This document shows positions 31,726-40,754 of a DNA stretch of 64,000 nucleotides, piece by piece. Position numbers and translations under genes: made by a program. The notes beneath the pieces were generated by a model. The model had not been told where the DNA came from. It worked only from the letters and a program-made list of their open reading frames with translations, and did no database searches. Source of the stretch: Pseudomonas fluvialis (GTDB lineage Bacteria; Pseudomonadota; Gammaproteobacteria; Pseudomonadales; Pseudomonadaceae); contig NZ_NMQV01000004.1 of the NCBI RefSeq assembly GCF_002234375.1, positions 120,658 through 184,657 on the forward strand. Direction: 5' to 3'. Position 1 is the stretch's first letter. Each line of letters opens with the position of its first letter.

Positions 31726-33534
31726 TCAGAACCAGTCCGGCTGCATGGCCAGGCAGGTCGCGTCGCGGGCTTCCAGCAGGTTCAGGGCATGCTGACAGGC
31801 GGGCACTTCCCAGGTCAGGAAATAGCCTGCAGCCTGCAGCTTGCCTTGATAGAAGGCGCATTCCTCGGCGTTGTCGAGGCTGCGCAAGCGGCCCTGCTCG
31901 GCACGGATCGCCTGCTCCAGCCAACGCCAGCCAATCACCGCATGGCCGAACACGTTCAGATACAAAGCCGAGTTGGCCAGGCCCTGTTCGACCTTGCCGG
32001 CCATGAGGTCGCCGAGCAGGGCCAGGGTCACGCTGCCCAGGCGCTGTACCAGCTGTTCGAGGGGTTGGCGCAGGTGCGTCAGCGTCTCGAACTGACTGGC
32101 CTGTTGGCAGGTGGCCTGGATCAGTGCCATCAGTTGCTTGAGCGCGGCCCCTTTGTTCATCGAGACCTTGCGGCCGAGCAGGTCGAGCGACTGAATACCG
32201 TGGGTGCCCTCGTGGATTGGGTTCAGGCGGTTGTCACGGTAGTACTGTTCAACCGGATACTCGCGGGTATAGCCGTGTCCGCCGAGGATCTGGATGGCCA
32301 GTTCGTTGGCCTTGAGGCAGAACTCCGAGGGCCAGGATTTGACGATCGGGGTAAGCAGGTCGAGCAGCTCCAGGGCGCTCTGGCGCTCCTCGGCGGTTGC
32401 CAGGGTCTGGGTGTCGTCGAACAGCCGCGCGGCGTACAGACCGAGGTCGAAGGCACCCTCGACGTAGGCCTTCTGGGTCAGCAGCATGCGCCGTACGTCG
32501 GCGTGTTCGATGATTGCCACCTGTGGGCTGCTCGGGTCCTTGCCGTCGGCAGGGCGGCCCTGTGGGCGGTTGCGCGCGTAGTCCAGCGAGTACAGGTAGC
32601 CGGCGTAGCCAAGCATGATGGCGCCCATGCCGACGCCGATGCGTGCCTCGTTCATCATCTGGAACATGTAGGACAGGCCGTGGTGCGGCTTGCCCACCAG
32701 ATAGCCGACACAGTCGTCGTTATCGCCGAAGTTCAGCGCCGTGGACGTGGTGCCGCGCCAGCCCATCTTGTGGAACAGGCCGGCCAGCAGGGCATCGTTG
32801 CGCTTGCCCAGGCTGCCGTCTTCGTTGACCAGGAACTTCGGCACGATAAACAGACTGATGCCCTTCACTCCGGGCGGTGCGTCCGGCAGCCTGGCCAGCA
32901 CCATGTGCACGATGTTCTCGGAGATCGGCTGGTCGCCGCCGGAGATGAAGATCTTGTTGCCTTTGATGCGGTAACTGCCGTCGGCGTGCGGCTCGGCCTT
33001 GGTGCGGATATCCGACAGGGAAGAGCCGGCGTGCGGCTCGGTCAGCGCCATGGTGCCGAAGAAGCGGCCGTCGATAATCGGCTGCAGGTATTTGCGTTTC
33101 TGCTCGTCATTGCCGAAGGCTTCGATCAGGTTGGCCACGCCCATGGTCAGCATCGAGTAGGAGCTGGTGGCGATGTTGGCCGACTGGAAGTGGGCGAAGC
33201 AGGCCTGCGACAGCAGGTTGGGCAGCTGCATGCCGCCCTGCTCGAAGTCGCGGGTGGCGTTGAGAAAGCCCGCCTCGTGGAAGGCGCGCAGGGCCGGCTC
33301 GACCTCGGGGATCAGCACTGCGCCACCGTCGACATATTGCGGCTCATGCTCGTCGTTCTTGCGGTTGTGCGTGGCGAACAGTTCCTCGGCGATACCGCGG
33401 GCGGTGGCGATGGCGGCGTCGAAGGTTTCGCGGTTGTGCTCGGCGAAACGTTCGCGCTGGGTCAGGGCTTCGGCGTCGAGTACTTCATAGAGTTCGAATG
33501 CCAGGTTGCGGGAGCTGAGCAGAGTTTCGGACAT
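31726..33534 (-). CDS. Acyl-CoA dehydrogenase, large form
   Basis: 602 residues from the ATG at 33534. Domains in order: N-terminal helical domain (about 1-160), middle beta domain with MALTEPHAGSSLSDIRT (FAD binding) and KIFISGGDQ, and C-terminal helices with the catalytic Glu in NPIHEGTHGIQSLDLL, followed by an extra about 130-residue C-terminal helical domain. The roughly 600-residue, DmdC/FadE5-like architecture differs from the usual 380-residue enzymes. It oxidises an acyl-CoA at C2-C3 with FAD; chain specificity is unknown. A 7-bp palindrome lies upstream at 33602-33621. Confidence 0.88.
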   Translation of the reverse strand: MSETLLSSRNLAFELYEVLDAEALTQRERFAEHNRETFDAAIATARGIAEELFATHNRKNDEHEPQYVDGGAVLIPEVEPALRAFHEAGFLNATRDFEQGGMQLPNLLSQACFAHFQSANIATSSYSMLTMGVANLIEAFGNDEQKRKYLQPIIDGRFFGTMALTEPHAGSSLSDIRTKAEPHADGSYRIKGNKIFISGGDQPISENIVHMVLARLPDAPPGVKGISLFIVPKFLVNEDGSLGKRNDALLAGLFHKMGWRGTTSTALNFGDNDDCVGYLVGKPHHGLSYMFQMMNEARIGVGMGAIMLGYAGYLYSLDYARNRPQGRPADGKDPSSPQVAIIEHADVRRMLLTQKAYVEGAFDLGLYAARLFDDTQTLATAEERQSALELLDLLTPIVKSWPSEFCLKANELAIQILGGHGYTREYPVEQYYRDNRLNPIHEGTHGIQSLDLLGRKVSMNKGAALKQLMALIQATCQQASQFETLTHLRQPLEQLVQRLGSVTLALLGDLMAGKVEQGLANSALYLNVFGHAVIGWRWLEQAIRAEQGRLRSLDNAEECAFYQGKLQAAGYFLTWEVPACQHALNLLEARDATCLAMQPDWF

Positions 33535-33601
33535 GGAACGGGCCTCCAGATGAGGGTTCGAGTCTAGGCAGTCGCTGCCCCGGCTGCCCAGCATCATCAG
33601 T

Positions 33602-33621
33602 TGTGGTGATAAAGCACCACA
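33602..33621. promoter_or_regulatory. Palindrome upstream of acyl-CoA dehydrogenase gene
   Basis: TGTGGTG-N6-CACCACA lies between the nitronate monooxygenase stop and the dehydrogenase start, about 68 bp ahead of the latter. With no U-run it is more operator-like than terminator-like. The binding protein is unknown. Confidence 0.3.
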
Positions 33622-34689
33622 TCAGCCATCGGTGGGCGAACCTCGATCTGCAATGAAGCCCTGAGCCAGCGCATGAGTCAGTTCTGCGGCCGGCATGGGC
33701 TGGCAGTTGGCGATGTTCTGTCCGGCCCATAGGGGTGAGAAATCCCCGCTGCCCTGTGCCTCGGCGGCTGCCCGCAAGGGCGCGATGGCCGCGCTGGCCA
33801 GCGGGAAGGCCGGCGCCTGCGTGCTGAGCGGACCCAGTTCGCGCATCAGGCGATTGACGATGCCCCGCGCCGGACGCCCGCTGAACAGGTTGGTTAACGC
33901 CGTGTGACGTGCATTCGGACTATGCAGGGCGGTGCGGTGCACGACGCTGGTAGTGGCTTCCGGGCACAGCAAGTAAGCACTGCCCACTTGCACGCCTGCC
34001 GCACCGAGGGTCATGGCAGCCGCTACGCCACGCGCATCGCTGATACCGCCGGCGGCGATCACTGGCACCGCGAGGGCATCGACCAGTTGCGGCAGCAGGG
34101 CGAAGGTGCCGAGCTGGCGGCTCAGGTCGAAATCCATAAAGTGCCCGCGATGCCCGCCGGCCTCCAGCCCCTGGGCAATCACCGCATCGACACCGCGTTC
34201 CTGTAGCCACAGCGCTTCTTCCAGGGTGGTGGCAGTGCAGAGAATCTTCGCGCCACTGTTGCGGACTCGCTGCAGCAAGGTTTCATCCGGCAGGCCAAAG
34301 TGGAAGCTCACCACCGCCGGGCGGAACTCGGCGACCAATTCGGCCGTTTCGTCATTGAAGGGCAGACGTCCAGGCCCACCCGCAATGCACATCGGGTCCA
34401 CGCCCAGCTCGTCATAGTATGGTGCCAGCGTGTCCCGCCAGCCAGCCTCGCGGGCGGCGTCCGGTTCTGGCAGGGCATGGCTGAAGAAGTTGAGGTTGAA
34501 CGGGCGTGCGGTCAGTGCGCGCATCGCTTGCAGTTCCTGACGCAAGGCGGCGGGCGTGAGCATGGCGCAGGGCAGTGAGCCGAGGCCGCCGGCCTGGCAC
34601 ACGGCGGCGGCCAGGCGATGATCCTGCGCGCCGGCCATCGGCGCCTGGATCAGGGGCAGTTCGCAGCCAAGCAGGTCGTCGATCAGCAT
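33622..34689 (-). CDS. Nitronate monooxygenase-family flavoprotein
   Basis: 355 residues, a TIM-barrel FMN protein. The N-terminus has LPLIQAPMAG; the FMN/active-site signature is AQGLEAGGHRG, and AAGGISDARGVAAAMTLGAAGVQVG binds the phosphate. Family members oxidise propionate-3-nitronate or act as quinone reductases; the substrate here is unproven. It lies 87 bp upstream of the acyl-CoA dehydrogenase on the same strand. Confidence 0.85.
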   Translation of the reverse strand: MLIDDLLGCELPLIQAPMAGAQDHRLAAAVCQAGGLGSLPCAMLTPAALRQELQAMRALTARPFNLNFFSHALPEPDAAREAGWRDTLAPYYDELGVDPMCIAGGPGRLPFNDETAELVAEFRPAVVSFHFGLPDETLLQRVRNSGAKILCTATTLEEALWLQERGVDAVIAQGLEAGGHRGHFMDFDLSRQLGTFALLPQLVDALAVPVIAAGGISDARGVAAAMTLGAAGVQVGSAYLLCPEATTSVVHRTALHSPNARHTALTNLFSGRPARGIVNRLMRELGPLSTQAPAFPLASAAIAPLRAAAEAQGSGDFSPLWAGQNIANCQPMPAAELTHALAQGFIADRGSPTDG

Positions 34690-34767
34690 GAGTGCTCCGT
34701 TTTCGCGGGTGGAAGGTCGGTAGCCGTGACTCGCACAAGACCACGGCTGGCCAGCGCATGCCTGGCT

Positions 34768-34808
34768 CTTGCCCTACAGACTTGCTCAGCAAGACTGCTC
34801 GGGGCAAG
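34768..34808. other. Nested inverted repeats between divergent genes
   Basis: An outer 7-bp pairing CTTGCCC/GGGCAAG (34768-34774 with 34802-34808) encloses CTTGC/GCAAG (34781-34785 with 34789-34793). It lies in the 267-bp gap between the divergent nitronate monooxygenase and rlmJ genes. It could be a regulatory structure or chance; no U-run is seen. Confidence 0.3.
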
Positions 34809-34956
34809 CCTTGTACCGTATTGCCAGCGTGCGACAGGTGCCGAAATGGGGCGCTTGCCTCAATCAAGTAGCTGATGGCGGCAGCCTGCCCTGTACGCTG
34901 GGGCGCGCGTAAAAGCGGCACAGCGGGTAAACTTGCCGCTCGCTTCGGAGAGCCCC

Positions 34957-35802
34957 ATGAACTACCGTCACGCCTTTCACGCCGGCAACCATGCCGACGT
35001 GCTCAAGCATCTGTGTATCGCGCGCATCCTGGCCCTGCTGGCCAAAAAGGATGCGCCCTATGCCTATCTGGACAGTCATGCCGGTGTGGGGCTGTATGAC
35101 CTGCTGGGCGACCAGGCCAGCCGTACTGGCGAGTGGCGCGAAGGTATCGGTAGGCTGTGGGAGCAACCGGCGCTTCCGGAAGCGCTGATGAATTATCTGC
35201 AGGTAGTGCGGGCGCTGAATGCTGATGGCCGCTTGCGTTACTACCCGGGATCGCCGGAGTTGGCGCGCCGCCTGAGTCGCCCGCAAGACCGTCTGCACTG
35301 CAATGAAAAACACCCGGAAGATGGCGCGCTGCTCAAAGCCAATATGGCCGAGGATCGACGCGTAGCGGTGCATCGTGGTGACGGTTGGCATGTGCCGCGG
35401 GCCCTGCTGCCGACAGCGGAAAAACGCGTGCTGCTGCTGATTGATCCGCCTTTTGAGCAGCTCGATGAACTGCAGCGTTGTGTAAAGGCGCTGAATGACG
35501 CGCTGGGTCGCATGCGCCAGGCCATTGTAGTGATCTGGTATCCGATCAAGGATGAGCGGCAGTTGCGCAGTTTCTACCAGGCGCTGGCTGCCAGTGCGGC
35601 GCCGAAGTTGCTGCGTGCCGAGCTCATGGTGCATCCGGCCGACAATGCGTTGGGCCTGAACGGTTCAGGGCTAGCGATTGCCAATCCGCCCTGGGGCTTG
35701 GAAGACAGCCTGCGTGAGCTGCTGCCCTGGTTGGCCGAGCAGCTGGCGCAAAGCCAGGCAACCTGGCGTCTGGACTGGTTGATCAGTGAGGCCGAAGCCT
35801 AG
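34957..35802 (+). CDS. rlmJ: 23S rRNA (adenine2030-N6)-methyltransferase
   Basis: 281 residues from the ATG at 34957 (MNYRHAFHAGNHADVLKH, the diagnostic RlmJ N-terminus). AYLDSHAGVGLYDL is the SAM-binding motif I region, and LLIDPPFEQ is the catalytic (D/N)PP(Y/F) motif of N6-adenine methyltransferases. It methylates A2030 of 23S rRNA. It converges on fimX with a 6-bp gap. Confidence 0.95.
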   Translation: MNYRHAFHAGNHADVLKHLCIARILALLAKKDAPYAYLDSHAGVGLYDLLGDQASRTGEWREGIGRLWEQPALPEALMNYLQVVRALNADGRLRYYPGSPELARRLSRPQDRLHCNEKHPEDGALLKANMAEDRRVAVHRGDGWHVPRALLPTAEKRVLLLIDPPFEQLDELQRCVKALNDALGRMRQAIVVIWYPIKDERQLRSFYQALAASAAPKLLRAELMVHPADNALGLNGSGLAIANPPWGLEDSLRELLPWLAEQLAQSQATWRLDWLISEAEA

Positions 35803-35808
35803 GCGCAA

Positions 35809-37878
35809 TCACTCGTCGCCGGAAGAAAAGTCGTAATCCATCGACTGGCTGGGACCTTGCAAGTAGTAGCCCTGGATGTAGTTGACACCGGCCTGCCACA
35901 GCGTGGCGAGCACCGAGGCGCTTTCCACGCAGGGTACGATGGTCAACTTGGCCTGGGCATGCAGGCTGGCCAGCAGGGTCTTCAGGGCTTCCTGGTTTTC
36001 CGGGTTGGCCAGGTCATGGCTGAAGGAGTTGTCGATCTTCACGAAGTCGACATGCAGGTGCTTGAGGCTGTTGAACGGGTTGATGGCACAGCCGAACTGG
36101 CTCAGTGCGACTTTGCAGTGCAGTTGCGCCAAGCCCTGGGTCAGTGCCTTGGCCTGGCGCAGGTAGGCAATGGCATCCGGCTCGGCGAGCTGCAGGACCA
36201 GGGCGTCGGCCGGCAGGCGGGCTGCCTTGGTGGCCACGCTCAGCCAGGGCAGTAGGGTCGGATCCTGCACGCTACTGGCTGTCAGGTGCACGAACAGTCG
36301 GGTGTTGTGGCCCTTGTTGCGGTGCTCGGCAAGCAGCTTGATGGAGTTGAGGATCACCCAACGGTCGATTTTCTCTGCCAGCCCCAGCTCCATGGCGGCG
36401 GCGAGGAACTCGGCGGGCGGGACTTCCTCGCCCTGTGCGTTATGCAGGCGCAGCAGCACTTCGTAGTGCTCTTCGTTGTCGCCACGCAGGCTGATGATCG
36501 GCTGGAACAGCAGGCGGAAGCCGTTGGTCTCCAGGGCTTGTTGCAGCATGGCCTGGATGTTGCCGCGGCTGGCGGCAGCGGCCAGTTCTTCAGCCGGATC
36601 GTAGAGCTTGATGCCATTGCCGTCGCGCAACTCGTCGGCGCAGCGATGGGCGCGATCGACAATGTCCTGGGCGCGTGCGGTTTTTTCATTGAGCCCGGCC
36701 ACGCCGATGCTCAGGGTGGTTTGTGCGGTGCGTCCGCTGACTTCGAAAAGATGCGCTTCGACTTTCTTCAGGAGTGCCTGAAGCGCAGCGTGTGCCTGTT
36801 CTGGATGTTGCCCGGGCAGCAGTACGCTGAAGATATCATCGCCAAAACGTGCCAGTTGGGCGTCGCTGGCAAAGTGTTCGCGCAGCAGGTGGGCGAGGTC
36901 GGCCAGCAGCAGGTCGATGCCGGCAATGCCTACCTCGGCCAGCAGGCTGGCGTAGCGATCCAGGCGAATATAGGCCAGCGTAGCGCTTTGTCCCTGGCTG
37001 ACGGCGCGTTCTACTGCCGCATCCATCAGTTCGAGGAAGTGTGGGCGGTTGTACAGGCCGGTGACCAGGTCCTGGCTACTGATTTCGCGGAGTTTTTCTT
37101 CCAGCTCGGCATTGCTGCTTTCAGCGCGCAGTACCACCTGGATGCAGGGTTCGCCATCGTAGGTGGCCGGCGAGAAGCTCATGCGGATACTGAACTGGCT
37201 GCCGTCGATGTGTGCTCCCTGGCAGCTGAGCTCGGCATTTTCCTCGCCGTTACGGTAGCTCTTGAGAAAGTCCTTGAAGGCACCCTGATCGCTGCCGGCA
37301 ATCAGATCGATCATTGGCATGCCTTCCAGCTCCTCGCCATCGGCGTAGCCGAACATCTCCACGTAGGCTCGGTTGGCGTAGATGTGCATGCCGTCATGTA
37401 CGTAGGCGATGGCGTCCACCGAGCTGTCGAGCAACAGCTGGCAGCGCTTTTCTGCTTCGCGCAAGGCCACTTCCGCACTGCGTCGGGCGCGACGTTCTTC
37501 AAGGTTACTCAGTTCGCGCTTGGCCACCAGCAGCAGACGTTCGTCCTCTCCCGCTGGCAGGGCATCCTGGGCGCCCAGTTGCAGGGCTTCGGTAATGTTG
37601 TCCGGATCGTTGTCCACGACCAGCTGAATAAAGGGGATGTCCTTGGCCTGGCGGCGAATGGCGTTGAGTGCTTCGTGCGGGTCCAGGTGCTCGCTGTAAG
37701 GTGCGGCAATCAGCAGATCCCAGCTCTGTTGCAGGGCTTCGGCCAAATCGTCACTGGACGTCAGGCGATGCACTCGGGTGGCATGCCCGGCATTGCGAAA
37801 CAGGCTGACCAAACGCTCTGCTTCGTTCTGCGAGTCTTCGAGAATCAGCAGGCGGATGGTTTTTTTTGCAATGGCCAT
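35809..37878 (-). CDS. fimX: FimX, degenerate GGDEF-EAL c-di-GMP receptor for twitching motility
   Basis: 689 residues, very close to the 691 I recall for P. aeruginosa FimX. Domains: a receiver-like domain (about 8-120; the phospho-Asp site appears lost), PAS (about 145-255), GGDEF (about 265-430) with the degenerate motif FGDDIF at 345-350, and EAL (about 435-680) with EVLLR at 473-477, SQFG in place of DDFG, and VES at 651-653. The catalytic motifs are altered, consistent with c-di-GMP binding rather than turnover. FimX promotes type IV pilus assembly at the pole, so it connects with pilNOPQ at the left of the window. Confidence 0.92.
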   Translation of the reverse strand: MAIAKKTIRLLILEDSQNEAERLVSLFRNAGHATRVHRLTSSDDLAEALQQSWDLLIAAPYSEHLDPHEALNAIRRQAKDIPFIQLVVDNDPDNITEALQLGAQDALPAGEDERLLLVAKRELSNLEERRARRSAEVALREAEKRCQLLLDSSVDAIAYVHDGMHIYANRAYVEMFGYADGEELEGMPMIDLIAGSDQGAFKDFLKSYRNGEENAELSCQGAHIDGSQFSIRMSFSPATYDGEPCIQVVLRAESSNAELEEKLREISSQDLVTGLYNRPHFLELMDAAVERAVSQGQSATLAYIRLDRYASLLAEVGIAGIDLLLADLAHLLREHFASDAQLARFGDDIFSVLLPGQHPEQAHAALQALLKKVEAHLFEVSGRTAQTTLSIGVAGLNEKTARAQDIVDRAHRCADELRDGNGIKLYDPAEELAAAASRGNIQAMLQQALETNGFRLLFQPIISLRGDNEEHYEVLLRLHNAQGEEVPPAEFLAAAMELGLAEKIDRWVILNSIKLLAEHRNKGHNTRLFVHLTASSVQDPTLLPWLSVATKAARLPADALVLQLAEPDAIAYLRQAKALTQGLAQLHCKVALSQFGCAINPFNSLKHLHVDFVKIDNSFSHDLANPENQEALKTLLASLHAQAKLTIVPCVESASVLATLWQAGVNYIQGYYLQGPSQSMDYDFSSGDE

Positions 37879-37938
37879 GGCAGGTCTATTTGCGCACTAA
37901 AGGCGCTAAAAAGCTGGAAAAATAAGGGTTTGGCGAAT

Positions 37939-39774
37939 CTACAGCGACTTCCAGAGGGAGTCAAAGTCTTCCTCCAGACTGACCCCGGAGGCTTTCCCGC
38001 TTGTGACCGGCTTCCCTTCCGGGTGGTCGGCGGCATCGGTCAGACGGTACTGGAACTGGCTGAAACTGCCGGTGGCACACAGGCGTCGGCCAAGCGTTGC
38101 ACGGTGCTCTTCGCCCTGCAGGTTGAGCTGTACCTTGCTCCCTTCCTGAAACGGTAAGCGTGGCGTAATCAGGCTGGCGGGGCGGGAGATCACGCGAATT
38201 TCCGGCAGTAGCAGGGCGCGCAGGTACTGGCTGTTTTGTTCCTGCTTGCGGATCAGTTGCAGGCCGCAGGGTTGCGCCTGCGGGGCGATCAGCTCGATAC
38301 CCATCTGGGTGCCACCACCGCGCACCTGGCGAATCCAGCGCACCACGGCCACGGTCCAGGCGCGTCCTGGCATGTCCTGTATGCCGAGCAGCTCGCCGGT
38401 CTGCAGCTGGCTGGGAACCTCGCGTGGCCAGCTCAGGCAATAGCCGCCGGGGCTGTGGTTAACGATAGGCAGTTCATGCACGGGATATTCGTCGCTGTCG
38501 GCGTCGCTCCCCAAGCCAGTCTCTTCGCTCTCTGCAGCAGGCTTGTACTGAATCTCTTCCATATCCAGCCCGGCGTCCCAGCGCATGCCGGGTTGTGCAT
38601 CAAAGGCGTTGCCCCATATATCCTGGGCGGCGCCGGCATCGCTGGCGAACACCGCCTGCTTGGGGACTTCCGGGCGCTTGAGCTGCTGTGCCAGGGTCTT
38701 GCGCTCGCCCAGGTAGTAGTGCAAAGCGCTCATGCCGATACACAGGGTCAGTTGCCCCTGGCCCTGGTTGCGCTGGAAGGTGCGTTCGGCAATATCGCCC
38801 CATGCGGCGGCCAGGTGTTGCAACATGTCCACGCTGAAGTGCGCGGGAACCAGTAGGCGCGAGCCTTGCCGTTCTTCCTCGGGCAGCAGCAGGTATTCCT
38901 TGATGCTGTCAGCCAGTGGATGGGTATCCAGGCCAAGCATGTGTTGCTGCTCGGCACTACCAAAGAGCGACTTGAAACGCGGCGGGCCATCCTGTTGTGG
39001 TGCAATGGCGAATAGGCTGGCGCTGTCGCTGGCAGGCAGTAGGCGTGCCAGCAGGCTCCAGGCTTCGAGGATTTCAGCGAGTCGGGCAATGCCGCTCTGG
39101 CGCATCTGATTGGTACGTGCGCAGCCGAGCAGCAAGGCAACCAGGTAACTCTGTGCGCAGCTCATGGCGTTGCCATGGCGTGCCAGACCATCGCTGACCG
39201 GCTGCTCGGCCAGTTGAGCCTGGCTGGCGATCTGGTACAGCTGGTGCAGCTCCAGCCACAGGCCTTCCGGCACCGGGCAGTAAAGCTGGCTGGCGCGCAC
39301 CAGCGGGGCGGTCAGGCTGCGGATGGCGCGTTGCAGGGCAATCAGCAGGTGATTGTCGCGCTGTCGGTTGCTGGGTTCCTGAAGCGCCTGGCTGACAATC
39401 AGTTTGTAGCCGATGGCCAGGTGGTTTTGCAGGGCCTGGCAGAGGTTGGCAACCTTGCGCGGACGCTCGTCAAGCACGATGGCCTGGCCGATAAAATGGC
39501 GTTCCAGATGCTGACAGACGAAATGAATTTCCGGACGCAGCAGCTCAAGCATTTGCAGGCGCTGTTCGCTGGCGCACTGCAGCTGGTTGAGTTCCACCAG
39601 GGCCTGATACAGCTGGCGTGCGGTTTCACCGATGTTGGCCTTGGGCAGGCCGGCCACCCAGCGACGCAGATCGCGTAGCGAACCGTCGCAGAAGCTCAGG
39701 TTGTGTCGATCGGGTGTAGGCACCCGAAGACGCAGCTGGGGGCGAGGACTATCCATTGCTTGCCGTGACTCCAT
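37939..39774 (-). CDS. FimX-linked protein with degenerate PilZ-like motif
   Basis: 611 residues. The first about 370 are helix-rich with no recognised domain. Near residues 439-444 lies NHSPGG, matching the (D/N)xSxxG half of the PilZ motif, followed by a GxxxGI-like MGIELI segment at about 491-496. The N-terminal RxxxR half was not found, so c-di-GMP binding is doubtful. A second beta-rich region occupies about 525-580. The start may instead be the ATG at 39756 (MDSPRP). It is 60 bp upstream of fimX on the same strand. Function is unknown; pilus or c-di-GMP involvement is inferred from position. Confidence 0.7.
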   Translation of the reverse strand: MESRQAMDSPRPQLRLRVPTPDRHNLSFCDGSLRDLRRWVAGLPKANIGETARQLYQALVELNQLQCASEQRLQMLELLRPEIHFVCQHLERHFIGQAIVLDERPRKVANLCQALQNHLAIGYKLIVSQALQEPSNRQRDNHLLIALQRAIRSLTAPLVRASQLYCPVPEGLWLELHQLYQIASQAQLAEQPVSDGLARHGNAMSCAQSYLVALLLGCARTNQMRQSGIARLAEILEAWSLLARLLPASDSASLFAIAPQQDGPPRFKSLFGSAEQQHMLGLDTHPLADSIKEYLLLPEEERQGSRLLVPAHFSVDMLQHLAAAWGDIAERTFQRNQGQGQLTLCIGMSALHYYLGERKTLAQQLKRPEVPKQAVFASDAGAAQDIWGNAFDAQPGMRWDAGLDMEEIQYKPAAESEETGLGSDADSDEYPVHELPIVNHSPGGYCLSWPREVPSQLQTGELLGIQDMPGRAWTVAVVRWIRQVRGGGTQMGIELIAPQAQPCGLQLIRKQEQNSQYLRALLLPEIRVISRPASLITPRLPFQEGSKVQLNLQGEEHRATLGRRLCATGSFSQFQYRLTDAADHPEGKPVTSGKASGVSLEEDFDSLWKSL

Positions 39775-39833
39775 GATCCGGTGTGCGTTGGTCAGCGCTC
39801 AAGACGCCGCCGCCGCCAGTGTTTTCTTGCACT

Positions 39834-40745
39834 CTAGCAGTTTGTCGGTGCTGCTGCCTCGCTCTGCGCGGCTTCGGTGTGCGTTTGTGCGACCTGCTTG
39901 GCCAAAGCCTGCCCCATGCGCACCGGGCTGTTGGCGGCGAGCTCGTCGAGCCATTGCACCTGTTGCGGGCCGAACAGCACGATAGCGGTCGAGCCCAGTT
40001 TGAAACGGCCGAGCTCTGCACCCTTTTCCAGCTGAATGGGCGCGCGTGCGGCTTCGTCATAACGCTGCGTCTTCAGTTGGCGGCGCGGCGGGGTAACCAG
40101 ACCGGCCCAGACGGTCTCGATACTGGCAACAATCATGGCGCCGACCAATACCACGGCCATCGGCCCGCATTCGGTGTCGAAGATACAGGCGACGCGCTCG
40201 TTACGGGCAAACAGTTCAGGGACATTTTCTGCCGTGCTCTGGTTGACCGAGAACAGGCGGCCAGGGATGTAGACCATTTCCCGCAGTGTGCCGCTCAGCG
40301 GCATGTGCACCCGGTGGTAGTCGCGCGGCGACAGGTAGACCGTCGCAAACTGCCCGCCGAGGAAGGGGGCGGCACGCTGCACATCGCCGCCCAGCAATTC
40401 CACGGCACTGAAGCTGTGTCCCTTGGCCTGGAAGATGCGACCGTGCTCGATACGGCCAAGCTGGCTGATGGCGCCGTCGGCAGGGCACAGTACGCTGTCC
40501 GTTGCACTGTCCAGTGGGCGGGCGCCGGGTTTGAGGGCACGCGTGAAGAAAGCGTTGAAATGCTCATAGCCATCCAGTGCCTCGACCTGCGCTTCGCTCA
40601 TGTCGATCTGATAGCGCTGGGCGAACCAGCGGGTAAAGGCGTTTTTCACCCAGCGCACGCGGCATTCGGCCAGGCAGCCGGCCAGGCGCGAGAGCAGGTG
40701 GTGGGGCAGCAGGTACTGGCTGATGATGAACAGACGTTCTTTCAT
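39834..40745 (-). CDS. psd: Phosphatidylserine decarboxylase proenzyme
   Basis: 303 residues. It makes phosphatidylethanolamine at the inner membrane. The proenzyme cleaves itself at LGS|T (250-253), converting Ser252 to the pyruvoyl cofactor. The expected partners Asp90 (CPADGA) and His147 (HRVHMP) are present. It has an AAGGAT ribosome site and lies 9 bp after the rhdA stop, so psd and rhdA are probably one transcript. The tail after about residue 285 is Ala/Thr/Glu-rich and poorly conserved. Confidence 0.95.
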   Translation of the reverse strand: MKERLFIISQYLLPHHLLSRLAGCLAECRVRWVKNAFTRWFAQRYQIDMSEAQVEALDGYEHFNAFFTRALKPGARPLDSATDSVLCPADGAISQLGRIEHGRIFQAKGHSFSAVELLGGDVQRAAPFLGGQFATVYLSPRDYHRVHMPLSGTLREMVYIPGRLFSVNQSTAENVPELFARNERVACIFDTECGPMAVVLVGAMIVASIETVWAGLVTPPRRQLKTQRYDEAARAPIQLEKGAELGRFKLGSTAIVLFGPQQVQWLDELAANSPVRMGQALAKQVAQTHTEAAQSEAAAPTNC

Positions 40746-40754
40746 GATGATCCT

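Noticed and set aside
31789..33567. 592-codon plus-strand open frame opposite the acyl-CoA dehydrogenase
   Set aside because: Gly/Val/Gln-rich antisense frame fully covered by a clear acyl-CoA dehydrogenase.
36286..38157. 623-codon plus-strand open frame opposite fimX and the PilZ-like gene
   Set aside because: It spans two real minus-strand genes and their gap, with no recognisable domain; an antisense shadow.
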